Assembly: GCF_028747645.1 (NCBI RefSeq)
Contig: NZ_CP118100.1
Span: 1,364,001 to 1,428,000, forward strand
Direction: 5' to 3'
Source of the DNA: Microbacterium esteraromaticum
GTDB taxonomy: Bacteria; Actinomycetota; Actinomycetes; Actinomycetales; Microbacteriaceae
Length of the DNA stretch: 64,000 nucleotides
In this document: in pieces, positions 39,623 to 48,035 of the stretch
How positions within the stretch are numbered: position 1 is the stretch's first letter
Layout: the number at the start of each line of letters is the position of its first letter
Made by a program: the position numbers and the translations under genes
The notes under the pieces: generated by a model
Database searches by the model: none
What the model was told of the DNA's origin: nothing
Seen by the model: only the letters and a program-made list of their open reading frames with translations

Positions 39623-40704
39623 CGGTTCATCCCCATCCGGTCGGCGCGTTCGCGACGCAGCAGCCACAAGAAGAACGGGGCTCCGACGAGCGCCGTCAGC
39701 ACGCCCAGGGGGATCTCTGAAGGCGCGGCCAGCGTGCGCCCCAGCAGATCGCACGTGGCCAGGAAGACGGCCCCGCCGAGCACGGCCACCGGCAGCATCC
39801 TGCGGTGGTCGGATCCGACGATGATCCGTGCCACGTGCGGCACCACCAGGCCGACGAAGCCGATGCCGCCCGAGACGGCGACGACCGCACCCGTCAACAG
39901 CGCTGTGGCGATGAGTGTCGTCGTACGCAGCCGGTTGACGTCGATGCCCAGTGCGCGCGCCGCATCATCGCCGGCCAGCAGCGCGTTGAGCTGTCGTGCG
40001 TGGGTCATTGCGAAGGCGGCGACGGCGAGCAGCGCCAGGGTCGGCAGCAGCAGTTGCTGCATGGTCGCGGCCGAGACCGAGCCGAGCAGGAAGAACATGA
40101 TGCTGTACACGTTCTGCGCGTCGGTTGAGATCGTCAGATAGCTGGTGATCGCGCTGAACAGGGCGCCCAGGGCGACGCCGGCCAGGATGAGCCGCTGCGG
40201 GGCGATCCGCCCGGCCTTGCGTGCCAGCAGGTAGACGGCGGCGGTGGCGATCATTGCCCCGGCGAAGGCGGATGCGCTGATGCCGAGGGCGCTGATGCCC
40301 AGCCCGAGCACGATGAACGAGACCGCACCGACCCCCGCTCCGGCCGAGACGCCGAGGATGTATGGCTCGGCGAGCGGATTGTGCACCACGGCCTGGATGA
40401 GGGCCCCCGCCAGGGCCAGAGAGGCTCCCGTCAGCGCAGCCAGTGCCGCTCGCGGCAGGCGGAACTGCCACACCGCGTTGTCCTGCATCGTGGTGAGCGA
40501 TCCGTCGCTCATCCAGGGCATGCCGGGCAGCAGATGGCCGGTGACGATCTTCAGCGCGTCCAGCGCAGAAACGCTGATCGCGCCGATGCTCACCGAGATT
40601 AGAAGCACGCCCAGCAGAGCGACCGAGAGCACGGGAGCGAGTACGGTCGCGGCCTTGGTGCCGGGGCGGCTCGGCTGACGGGTCTCGGTGCGCAAAGAGG
40701 GCAT
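39619..40704 (-). CDS. FecCD-type permease of the metal-chelate importer
   Basis: A 361-residue permease with about ten helices. Family motifs are WQFRLPRAALAALTGASLAL near residue 78, AEPYILGVSAGAGVGAV near 111, and GGIGFVGLVVPHVARIIVGS near 280. It takes up siderophore, heme or cobalamin-like chelates together with the ATPase and lipoprotein encoded downstream. A single permease gene implies a homodimer. A Fur-family-type palindrome lies 22 bases upstream of its ATG, so it is probably repressed by metal. Confidence 0.94.
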   Translation of the reverse strand: MPSLRTETRQPSRPGTKAATVLAPVLSVALLGVLLISVSIGAISVSALDALKIVTGHLLPGMPWMSDGSLTTMQDNAVWQFRLPRAALAALTGASLALAGALIQAVVHNPLAEPYILGVSAGAGVGAVSFIVLGLGISALGISASAFAGAMIATAAVYLLARKAGRIAPQRLILAGVALGALFSAITSYLTISTDAQNVYSIMFFLLGSVSAATMQQLLLPTLALLAVAAFAMTHARQLNALLAGDDAARALGIDVNRLRTTTLIATALLTGAVVAVSGGIGFVGLVVPHVARIIVGSDHRRMLPVAVLGGAVFLATCDLLGRTLAAPSEIPLGVLTALVGAPFFLWLLRRERADRMGMNR

Positions 40705-40725
40705 GGTCTCGGATCCTATTGCGAA

Positions 40726-40740
40726 TGAGAACCATTCTCA
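40726..40740. promoter_or_regulatory. Fur-family-type 7-1-7 palindrome
   Basis: TGAGAACCATTCTCA has a 7-1-7 form with 6 of 7 symmetric matches, like Fur/Zur boxes (TGATAATNATTATCA). It lies 22 bases before the FecCD permease start and 90 bases before the divergent ABC exporter. No DtxR/IdeR box is seen here, in contrast to the 2.3-kb locus. Fur, Zur or Mur cannot be separated by eye. Confidence 0.65.
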
Positions 40741-40830
40741 ACTACGCTCCGACACGGTGCAGCGAACAATGACGGCGCCATCGATGACCGAACAAGCGAC
40801 CACACAGACGACCGAACAGGAGCACGCCGC

Positions 40831-42513
40831 ATGATGATCGTTCGCGAGCTGTGGCGCGAGGCGGCCCGATCGCCCGTACTTCTGGCGGGCGCCGTACTGT
40901 GCCTGCTTCTCGCCTCGGCGACCTACCTTGCGCAGGCGTTCGCCATCGCGGGGGCGCTCGCCGCCGTCGTCTCCGGCGATGGCTCGCAAGTACTCGCAGC
41001 CCTCGCTGCGATCGTCGGCTTGGCAGTGCTGCGGATGCTGCTCATGCTGCTGCAAGATGCGCTCGCCTCCCACCTCGGCGGGCACGTGCGGGTTGCGCTG
41101 CGGCGGCGCACGCTGCGGACCGCGCTCACGGCGACACGACTGCATGATCCGACCGGCCGGGATGGGGCGATGCGCGGCGCGCTGACAGACGGCGTGGACG
41201 GGACCGACGCGTATGTGTCGAAGTACATTCCGGCCCTGGCGCTCGTGTTCCTGGCATGTCCGATCGTCATCGCGATCCTCGTCGTGGTCAACCCCTGGGC
41301 CGGACTCAGCGCTGGTCTCGCCGTGGCACTGGCACTGATCGGGCCGCTGGCATGGAAACGCATGATGTCGCGCAGGGGGCTGGATCACTGGGACTCGTAC
41401 GAGGCACTGGGTGCTGACTACCTCGATGCCCTCCGCGGCATGGCGATGCTGCGCGCTCTCGGTGATGTGCCCGGAACCCGCTCGCGCCTGCAGGAGCGAT
41501 CCGAGGCGCTTCGCAGGGCGACCGAGCGGGTGATGCGCGGCTCGCTCGCCGAGACCGGCGTGATCGATGTCGCCATCCAGGGTGGCACCGTCGCGGCCAT
41601 CATGATCGCCGTCGTTCAGGCGGCATCGGGTCAGCCACCCGCCTTCGAGACCTATCTCATCCTGCTCCTCGTGTCTGAGGCGTTCCGTCCGATCCGTGAC
41701 CTGTCCCGCCAGTGGCATGCCGGCTTCCTCGGCCTGACGGCGGTACCCGCACTACGGGCCCTCGGCGCCTTCCACGCAGACCCCCCGACCGCACCCGCCG
41801 CCGAGCCGCTGGCATCCGATCGCCCGCGCCCGGCGGGGCTTCGCGGGCCCGCCGATCGGCTCGACGTGCGCGGAGTCCGCTACCGCTACCCGACCGGTGA
41901 TGCCGATGTGCTCGACGGCGTCGAGCTGGTCGCCCGAACCGGGACACTGACCGTGATCGTCGGTGCATCCGGCGCCGGCAAGTCGACGCTGCTCGACGTG
42001 CTGCTAGGGCTGATCCACGCCCATGAGGGCATCTGCACCCTCGACGGGCGTCCGCTACGACCCGACGACGTGGCCGTGCTTTCGCAGCGTCCGGTGCTCT
42101 TCGCCGGAACCGTGCGAGAGAACCTGTGCGTCACCGGCGAGCGCACCGACGCAGAGCTGGCGGATGCCTGCCGCGCTGCGGGGATCCTCGATGAGGTGCG
42201 GGCGCTTCCCGGCGGGTTCGACGCCGTGGTGTCCGAGGCGGGGATGAGCTTATCGGGCGGGCAGAGGCAACGGCTGGCGCTCGCGCGCGCCCTGTTGGCG
42301 CGGCGCCCGGTGCTGCTCGTCGATGAACCCACGAGCGCGTTGGATGCCGCCCGCGCGGCGGACGTGATGACGACGCTGCGTCATGTGGCCGAGGACCGCA
42401 TCGTGGTGATGGTCACGCATCGGGTCGAGGACCTGCGGTCGACTGACATCGTGGTGCGACTCGCACACGGGCGAACCACGCCCGTCGACGACGCCCAGGA
42501 GGTGCCGGTGTGA
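40831..42513 (+). CDS. CydD-like ABC exporter subunit (half 1)
   Basis: A 560-residue fused membrane-ATPase protein. Six helices occupy about residues 15-300, with VDGTDAYVSKYIPALALVF near 130 and EAFRPIRDLSRQWHAG near 288, as in CydD-type exporters. The ATPase has Walker A GASGAGKSTLLDV near 380, signature LSGGQRQRLALARALLA near 475 and Walker B VLLVDEPTSALD. It overlaps the next gene by 4 bases, so the two form a heterodimer. CydDC has been reported to move thiols or heme; IrtAB-like siderophore transport is an alternative given the divergent metal importer. ATG 40831 or 40834 starts it. Confidence 0.85.
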   Translation: MMIVRELWREAARSPVLLAGAVLCLLLASATYLAQAFAIAGALAAVVSGDGSQVLAALAAIVGLAVLRMLLMLLQDALASHLGGHVRVALRRRTLRTALTATRLHDPTGRDGAMRGALTDGVDGTDAYVSKYIPALALVFLACPIVIAILVVVNPWAGLSAGLAVALALIGPLAWKRMMSRRGLDHWDSYEALGADYLDALRGMAMLRALGDVPGTRSRLQERSEALRRATERVMRGSLAETGVIDVAIQGGTVAAIMIAVVQAASGQPPAFETYLILLLVSEAFRPIRDLSRQWHAGFLGLTAVPALRALGAFHADPPTAPAAEPLASDRPRPAGLRGPADRLDVRGVRYRYPTGDADVLDGVELVARTGTLTVIVGASGAGKSTLLDVLLGLIHAHEGICTLDGRPLRPDDVAVLSQRPVLFAGTVRENLCVTGERTDAELADACRAAGILDEVRALPGGFDAVVSEAGMSLSGGQRQRLALARALLARRPVLLVDEPTSALDAARAADVMTTLRHVAEDRIVVMVTHRVEDLRSTDIVVRLAHGRTTPVDDAQEVPV

Positions 42514-44183
42514 GCGCAGACGGATCGCGACGCAGCTTCAGCGCACTGCTGCCCGCACTGGCCCCCGAGCGCGGCCGTATCTTCTCGGTCTATCTCAGTG
42601 CGACGACCAGCGCACTGACCCTCAGCGCTCTCGGCGCGCTTGCCGCCTGGGGAGTCGGCCATGCCGTTGTCGAGCGCACTCTGCCCGGCACGGCATGGTG
42701 GGTGTGGCTGGTGGTGCTCGTCGCCGCGCGGGCCGTGCTCACCTGGCACGAGATGGATCGGTCCCATGCCGTCGCCTACCGTGTTCTCGCGCGACTGCGC
42801 CTGGTGCTGTTCGACTCCTATAGCCGCAGCGTGCCCGCCCGGCGGCGCGAGCACTCCGGTCGCGCTGCCGCGGTCGCGATGGACGACATCGAGAAGCTCG
42901 AGTTCTTCTACGCCCACACCATCGCGCAGGTCGCCGCCGCACTGACCGCCTTCCTCGCGGCGCTGGTCGCCGTCCTGCTCGTACTGCCGACCGCCGGTGC
43001 GGCGCTCGCGGTCGGAGCAGTGCTGGTCGTCGCCACCGTGCCGGTGCTCGCGCGCGCTGCACGCCGCCGTGGCGCCGAGGAACAGCAGCAGCGCGCAGAG
43101 CTGTCCAGCCAGATCGTCGATGCGCTCGGGGCGCTGCGCGAGGTTTTGTCCTACGGGCTCGCCGACGCGGTGACGGCTCAGGCGCTGCGCACCACGCACC
43201 GGGCGACACGCGCCGGACGCCGACGCGGCACGATCGGGCAGCTCGTGGCGGGCATCCGCGACCTCATCGTGACCACGACCGTGCTCGCCGTCATCCTGGT
43301 GAGCGCGACAGCAGCGGGCGTACTCGGCGGCGACGCGCGTATCTCGCCCGCAACCCTGCCGATGCTCGTGGCCTTGGCCCTCGCCGGCGTCGCCGCGGTC
43401 GCAGATGCCGCGACGACCCTCACCCAGTTGCACCCGCTCACCGCGAGCGCCGCGCGCGTCGACCGGGCCCTGCATCGCCCGCCCGTCGTCATCGCCACGG
43501 GGCAGGCGTGCCCCGTCCCCAACGGTCCGCTCGGCCTGCGCTTGCGCGACATCACGTTCAGCTACGACGACCGGGTCGAGGCGATCAGCGCCTGGTCCGC
43601 CGAGATCCGTCCCGGCGAGCATGTCGGGCTGGCCGGGCGCTCGGGATCGGGCAAAAGCACACTCATCGCGCTCGCCGCCCGCCTATGGCAGCCGTCGTCG
43701 GGAACGATCGAGCTGTTCACGGCCGATGGTCAGACCGTGCCCCTGCGCGACGTCGACGAACACGCACTGCGCAACACCATCGCCTTCGTCGACCAGGAGG
43801 CGACGCTGTTCCACGGAACCGTCCGCGAAAACCTGCTGCGCGGCGCCGCTCCGGTGTCGGACGACACCCTGCGCCGCACGCTCGAACGTGTGGATGCCAT
43901 CGACTGGGCCCCGCTCGATCTGTCGATCGGGCAGGGAGGCCTCGCACTGTCAGGCGGTCAGCGGGCACGCCTCACGCTGGCCAGGGCACTGGTACGGCAG
44001 CCGCGCATCCTGCTCATCGATGAGGTCACCGCGAGCCTCGACGCCGAAACGGAGCGCGTGATCTCGAATGCGCTCGCCGCCTACCGCGGAACGGTGCTCA
44101 TCGCCTCGCACCGAAGCGAGACACTCTCTGCCGTATCTCGCGTGATCCCCGTCGACGGCGGGGTGCTGACAGGCACCCCATAG
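42510..44183 (+). CDS. CydC-like ABC exporter subunit (half 2)
   Basis: A 557-residue partner of the preceding exporter half. The membrane domain spans about residues 20-310. The ATPase contains GRSGSGKSTLIALAARL near 376, LSGGQRARLTLARALV near 482 and ILLIDEVTASLDAE. Walker B carries the catalytic Glu in both halves, so both sites could hydrolyse ATP. It starts at GTG 42510 overlapping the previous stop. The DsbA-like gene follows 43 bases later, which favours a redox or cytochrome-assembly setting. No cydAB genes are present in the window. Confidence 0.85.
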   Translation: MSADGSRRSFSALLPALAPERGRIFSVYLSATTSALTLSALGALAAWGVGHAVVERTLPGTAWWVWLVVLVAARAVLTWHEMDRSHAVAYRVLARLRLVLFDSYSRSVPARRREHSGRAAAVAMDDIEKLEFFYAHTIAQVAAALTAFLAALVAVLLVLPTAGAALAVGAVLVVATVPVLARAARRRGAEEQQQRAELSSQIVDALGALREVLSYGLADAVTAQALRTTHRATRAGRRRGTIGQLVAGIRDLIVTTTVLAVILVSATAAGVLGGDARISPATLPMLVALALAGVAAVADAATTLTQLHPLTASAARVDRALHRPPVVIATGQACPVPNGPLGLRLRDITFSYDDRVEAISAWSAEIRPGEHVGLAGRSGSGKSTLIALAARLWQPSSGTIELFTADGQTVPLRDVDEHALRNTIAFVDQEATLFHGTVRENLLRGAAPVSDDTLRRTLERVDAIDWAPLDLSIGQGGLALSGGQRARLTLARALVRQPRILLIDEVTASLDAETERVISNALAAYRGTVLIASHRSETLSAVSRVIPVDGGVLTGTP

Positions 44184-44226
44184 TGATCCGCCGATAGGGT
44201 TGATCCGAACCCTGGAGGATGCTGTC

Positions 44227-44967
44227 GTGACCACCGCCCGCGCACCGCGGACCCGCCGTCGGATTCTGATCATCGCCCTCGCGGGCGTCGCGTTGATCGC
44301 CGTGCTGCTGATCGCCTCACTGACCCGGCCGAGTCAGGAAGAGCCCGACGCCGCCGCAACGGCGCCGACAGGCCAGCAGACCCCATCCGTCGAAGAGAGC
44401 GAAGCGCCCCGGGTGCCCGACCTCTCGCGTCGCATCGATGGCGACGTGGCGGCGCTCGGCGCCGTGGACGCACCGGTCGTGATGATCGAGTACGCCGACT
44501 ACCGGTGCCCCTACTGCGGCGTCTTCGCGCTCGACACCATGCCCCAGCTCGTCGCCGACTACATCGACACCGGCAAGCTGCGCATCGAGTGGCGCGACGT
44601 CCCGCTGTTCGGCGAGGACTCGTTCAACGCCGCCGTCGCCGCCCGTGCCGCCGGCCAGCAGGGTCTGTTCTGGGAGTACCACCACGCCGTCTACGCGTTC
44701 CAGGGCGACTCGCGCAAAGACCTGCCCCGCGAGCAGCTGCTCGAACTCGCCGATGAGGCCGGTGTCCCCGACCTGGCGGCATTCGAGACGGCGCTCGACG
44801 ACCCGGCGCTGCAGCAGGCCGTCGCAGCCGATGCGCAAGAGGCCCAGGCCATCGGTGTGCAGAGCACACCGGCGTTCCTGATCGGCCAGACGCCCGTGAT
44901 GGGCGCCCAGCCCATCGACGTGTTCCGCCAGGTCATCGACGGCGAACTCGCACGCGTCGGGGAGTGA
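44227..44967 (+). CDS. Membrane-anchored DsbA-like thiol-disulfide oxidoreductase
   Basis: A 246-residue protein with an N-terminal membrane anchor (RRRILIIALAGVALIAVLLI, residues 9-28), a Pro/Glu-rich linker and a DsbA-type thioredoxin domain. The active site is YADYRCPYCGVF near residue 95 and the cis-Pro segment is GVQSTPAFLIG near 215. The domain should face outside and oxidise or isomerise disulfides in secreted proteins. GTG 44227 has GGAGG 10-14 bases upstream. It overlaps the CcdA-like gene by four bases, suggesting that the membrane protein keeps it reduced. Confidence 0.92.
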   Translation: MTTARAPRTRRRILIIALAGVALIAVLLIASLTRPSQEEPDAAATAPTGQQTPSVEESEAPRVPDLSRRIDGDVAALGAVDAPVVMIEYADYRCPYCGVFALDTMPQLVADYIDTGKLRIEWRDVPLFGEDSFNAAVAARAAGQQGLFWEYHHAVYAFQGDSRKDLPREQLLELADEAGVPDLAAFETALDDPALQQAVAADAQEAQAIGVQSTPAFLIGQTPVMGAQPIDVFRQVIDGELARVGE

Positions 44968-45836
44968 TCGCCGTGGATATCGGCTATATCGGCGCGTTTC
45001 TCGGTGGCATCCTCTCTTTGCTCAGTCCGTGCTCGGTCATGCTGCTGCCCGCGTTCTTCGCCTACGCCTTCACCTCGCCCACGAAGTTGATCTCGCGCAC
45101 CGGCGTGTTCTTTCTCGGGCTGCTGGTCACGCTGATCCCGCTCGGGGTGTTCTCGGGCCTGTTCGGGTCACTGCTGGGTGAGAACCGCGGCGCGTTGATC
45201 ACGACGGTGGCGGTGCTGGTGATCGTCGTCGGTCTCGTGCAGCTGCTGGGTGTGCCCGTACCCGGGATCTCTCGTTCGCGGCGTGGGGGAGAGGACAGCA
45301 CCTCGGCGGTCTCGGTGTTCCTGCTCGGTGCCGTGTATGCGGTCGCGGGCGTGTGCACCGGGCCGATCCTCGGGTCGGTCCTGCTGATCGCCTCTCTCGG
45401 TGGCTCGCCCGTCTACGGTGCCGTGCTGCTGGCCGTGTATGCGCTCGGAATGGTGCTGCCGCTGCTGATCCTGGCGCTGCTGTGGCGCCGGTTCGGGGCG
45501 AAGGCGATGACCTGGATGCGCCCGCGCGAGCTGCGCATCGGCAGGTGGCGCAACTCGTGGACCATGATCATCACCGGAGCGTTGTCGATCGCGCTGGGCG
45601 CCTTGCTGCTGTTCACCGACGGCACGGCCAACCTCGGCGGACTGGTTGGCATCGACACCCAGTTCGCGCTGGAGTCGTCCGTATCGACGATGGCGGCGAG
45701 CATCCCCGACTGGTGGTTCGCGATCGGCGCGCTGGTCGTGCTCGCCTCGGTCACCGCCGTCGTCCTGTTGCGTGGGCGCGGGGATCGGACGGATGCCGCA
45801 GAGAGCGTCGCGCACGTCGACCCGCCGTCACCATGA
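44964..45836 (+). CDS. CcdA/DipZ-like transmembrane electron carrier
   Basis: A 290-residue (287 from GTG 44973) protein with about six helices. The paired cysteines lie in LLSPCSVMLLPAF near residue 20 and VAGVCTGPILG near 130, as in CcdA, which passes electrons from cytoplasmic thioredoxin to outer thiol proteins. The four-base overlap with the DsbA-like gene makes that its likely partner. A charged tail of about 30 residues ends the protein. Both follow a CydDC-like exporter, giving an export-plus-redox gene row. Confidence 0.9.
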   Translation: MIAVDIGYIGAFLGGILSLLSPCSVMLLPAFFAYAFTSPTKLISRTGVFFLGLLVTLIPLGVFSGLFGSLLGENRGALITTVAVLVIVVGLVQLLGVPVPGISRSRRGGEDSTSAVSVFLLGAVYAVAGVCTGPILGSVLLIASLGGSPVYGAVLLAVYALGMVLPLLILALLWRRFGAKAMTWMRPRELRIGRWRNSWTMIITGALSIALGALLLFTDGTANLGGLVGIDTQFALESSVSTMAASIPDWWFAIGALVVLASVTAVVLLRGRGDRTDAAESVAHVDPPSP

Positions 45837-45903
45837 GCCTGCCGCGGCCCGCGCCACGAGAGGTACGCTGACCGCAGGCGTCAGCAGATCGAGGAGGCCG
45901 CCG

Positions 45904-46899
45904 GTGACCAATCCCGAGCAGGACCCGCAACCGGCCGTACTCACGGCGGGGGAATCATGCACCGAGGTCGAGGTGCTGACGCCCCGCGAGGTGCCGCTCG
46001 GCGGGCCCCGTGCGATGACGGTGTACCGCACGCTCCCGCAGCGGCAGCGTTCCCTCGTGGGGGCCTGGTGCTTTCTCGACCACTACGGGCCCGATGACGT
46101 GGCCCGCACGGGCGGCATGGTGGTTCCCCGGCATCCGCACACCGGCCTGGCGACCGTTTCATGGTTGTTCACCGGACGCATCGACCATCTCGACTCCAGC
46201 GGTGTGTCCGCCGCGGTGCTACCGGGTGAGCTGAGCCTGATGATCGCGGGGCAGGGCATCACCCACCAAGAGATCAGCGCGCCCGACACGGCTGTGCTGC
46301 ACGGTGTGCAGCTCTGGTACGCACTGCCCGACGCCACCCGGTTCAGCCCGCACCAGTTCACGCACTATGCGCCGCCGCCCGTCGAACTGCCCGGAGCGAC
46401 GGTGCGCGTGTTCATCGGCAGCCTGGCCGGTTCCACCTCGCCGGTCGATACCCGCACTCCCGACCTGCTTGGCGCCGAACTGGTGCTCGCACCACGCGCC
46501 GAGGTGACGCTGAGCGCGCGCCGTGACTTCGAACACGCGGTGCTCGCCGAGACGGGTGATCTCACTCTGAACGGCACCGCCGTGCCGCATCGCTCGCTCG
46601 GCTATGCACCCGTCGGAGCAGACACGCTGCGCATCACAGCGGGCCGGGACGGCGCGCGGGCGATCCTGCTGGGCGGAGTACCGCTGGGGGAACAGATCGT
46701 GATGTGGTGGAACTTCGTGGGCCGCAGCCACGACGAGATCGCCGAGTACCGTCGGCGGTATCAGGCCGAACTGGGTTTCGACCCCGTCGACCCGAAGGAT
46801 GCCGGTAAGCCCTCGCTGTTCGGACCGTTCGCCAACGGACAGCGACCTCCGCTGCCGGCACCGGCGCTCCCCACCGTACGGTTGCGCCCCCGCGCGTGA
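45904..46899 (+). CDS. Pirin-family protein
   Basis: A 331-residue bicupin of the pirin family. Metal-ligand motifs are VPRHPHTGLATVSWLF near residue 78 (two His) and AGQGITHQEIS near 118 (His and Glu). The second half holds VMWWNFVGRSHDEIAEYR. Some pirins have quercetinase activity or bind enzymes of central metabolism; function here is unknown. GTG 45904 follows GAGGAGG at 45892-45898; the frame is open far upstream only in shadow of ccdA. The gene is convergent with the AhpD-like gene. Confidence 0.92.
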   Translation: MTNPEQDPQPAVLTAGESCTEVEVLTPREVPLGGPRAMTVYRTLPQRQRSLVGAWCFLDHYGPDDVARTGGMVVPRHPHTGLATVSWLFTGRIDHLDSSGVSAAVLPGELSLMIAGQGITHQEISAPDTAVLHGVQLWYALPDATRFSPHQFTHYAPPPVELPGATVRVFIGSLAGSTSPVDTRTPDLLGAELVLAPRAEVTLSARRDFEHAVLAETGDLTLNGTAVPHRSLGYAPVGADTLRITAGRDGARAILLGGVPLGEQIVMWWNFVGRSHDEIAEYRRRYQAELGFDPVDPKDAGKPSLFGPFANGQRPPLPAPALPTVRLRPRA

Positions 46900-46911
46900 G
46901 GCACGACCCGG

Positions 46912-47391
46912 CTACGACCGGGTGATCGGCTCTCCACCGGCATCGCGCGGACGCACCGGGTGCTCGCTGAGGATCGATACGCGGTTGAACATGTTGATCG
47001 TCAGCGCCACCCACTCGGCGGCGACGAACGCCTCGTCGCCCAGCGTGTGCTGCGCGCCCGAGAGGTCGGCCTTGAGCTCTTCGCTCAACGGCAGGCGCGT
47101 GGCCGCCTCGGCGACCGCCAGCACGGCGCGCTCACGCTCGGAGTACAGCGCCGACTCGCGCCACGCGGGCAGCAGATCGAGGCGCTGCTGCACGATGCCG
47201 GCGCCGCGTGCCTCGCGCGAGTGCAGATCGAGGCAGAACGCGCAGGCGTTGAGCTGCGAGACCCGCACCTTGATCAGCTCGGCCTCCTGCAGAGTCAATC
47301 CCAGCCGCTCCGCCTCCTCGGCGATGGCCGCCGAATACGCGGATGCTGCCTTCCAGGCCGCGGGGGACGCCTTGTCGAGGTACGGGCGCAT
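46912..47391 (-). CDS. AhpD/carboxymuconolactone decarboxylase-like peroxidase-family protein
   Basis: A 159-residue all-helical protein of the AhpD-like family. The redox pair is NACAFCLDLHSREAR near residue 51, where Cys-x2-Cys and the following His are characteristic of alkylhydroperoxidase activity. The C-terminal segment NMFNRVSILSEH is typical. ATG 47391 follows AAGGAGAG; the ATG 18 bases earlier would have none. It lies 39 bases downstream of the Lrp regulator on the same strand and may be co-transcribed with it. Confidence 0.92.
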   Translation of the reverse strand: MRPYLDKASPAAWKAASAYSAAIAEEAERLGLTLQEAELIKVRVSQLNACAFCLDLHSREARGAGIVQQRLDLLPAWRESALYSERERAVLAVAEAATRLPLSEELKADLSGAQHTLGDEAFVAAEWVALTINMFNRVSILSEHPVRPRDAGGEPITRS

Positions 47392-47430
47392 GCTCTCTCC
47401 TTGAATCATGAGGGGGTCAACAGCATCCGA

Positions 47431-47922
47431 TCACATTCCGGGCCGCGGCACGACTCCGGCGCCTTCGCGCAACTCGAACACCAGTTGTGTCTCGGTCGCG
47501 CGCACGACGTCGTGCACGGTGATCCGCTCGAGCACGATGTCGCGCAGCGCTGCGGCATCCGACACCGCCACGTGCACGATGAAGTCGTCCGCACCCGCGA
47601 TGTGAAACACCTGCAGCACGCCCGTCGTCGCTGTGAGTGCGTCGAACAGCGCCTCGACACCGATCTTGTTGTGGTTGCCGAGCCGCACACGGATCATCGC
47701 CTGTACCGGCGCGCCCACGGCGGCCGGATCGATGTGCGGCCGCGGCGCCGAGACCACGCCCCGCGTGCGCAGCGTGCGCAGCCGGAACGCGCATGTGGAT
47801 GCCGGAATGCCGACGATCGCGGCGAGTTCCTTCACTGAGGCTTCGGGGTGTTCGACGAGGGCGCCGAGGATGCGCAGGTCGAGCGCGTCGACAGCGCTGT
47901 CCGGCCGCTGTGCTGTGGCCAA
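47431..47922 (-). CDS. Lrp/AsnC-family regulator
   Basis: A 163-residue regulator. The N-terminal winged helix reads LDLRILGALVEHPEASVKEL followed by AAIVGIPASTCAFRLRTLRT, and the C-terminal RAM domain (QAMIRVRLG to TETQLVFELREG) binds amino acid effectors. It is divergent from a trans-sulfuration enzyme gene, and a perfect 15-bp palindrome lies between them. It probably controls that enzyme in response to an amino acid, perhaps methionine or cysteine, though the effector is not evident. Confidence 0.93.
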   Translation of the reverse strand: MATAQRPDSAVDALDLRILGALVEHPEASVKELAAIVGIPASTCAFRLRTLRTRGVVSAPRPHIDPAAVGAPVQAMIRVRLGNHNKIGVEALFDALTATTGVLQVFHIAGADDFIVHVAVSDAAALRDIVLERITVHDVVRATETQLVFELREGAGVVPRPGM

Positions 47923-47948
47923 GTTCGACTCCCCATCCGGATGGCTGG

Positions 47949-47963
47949 TTGCTCAACGAGCAA
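47949..47963. promoter_or_regulatory. Perfect 15-bp palindrome, probable Lrp operator
   Basis: TTGCTCAACGAGCAA consists of six-base arms around AAC. It lies in the 113-base gap, 27 bases before the Lrp start and 72 bases before the trans-sulfuration gene. Size and symmetry match Lrp/AsnC half-site pairs. Confidence 0.65.
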
Positions 47964-48035
47964 GATCAGTGCCAGCTTACGCCTCCCTCGACAACCCATC
48001 TGGAAAGGACTGTCGAAACGGCGCACCATAGGGTC

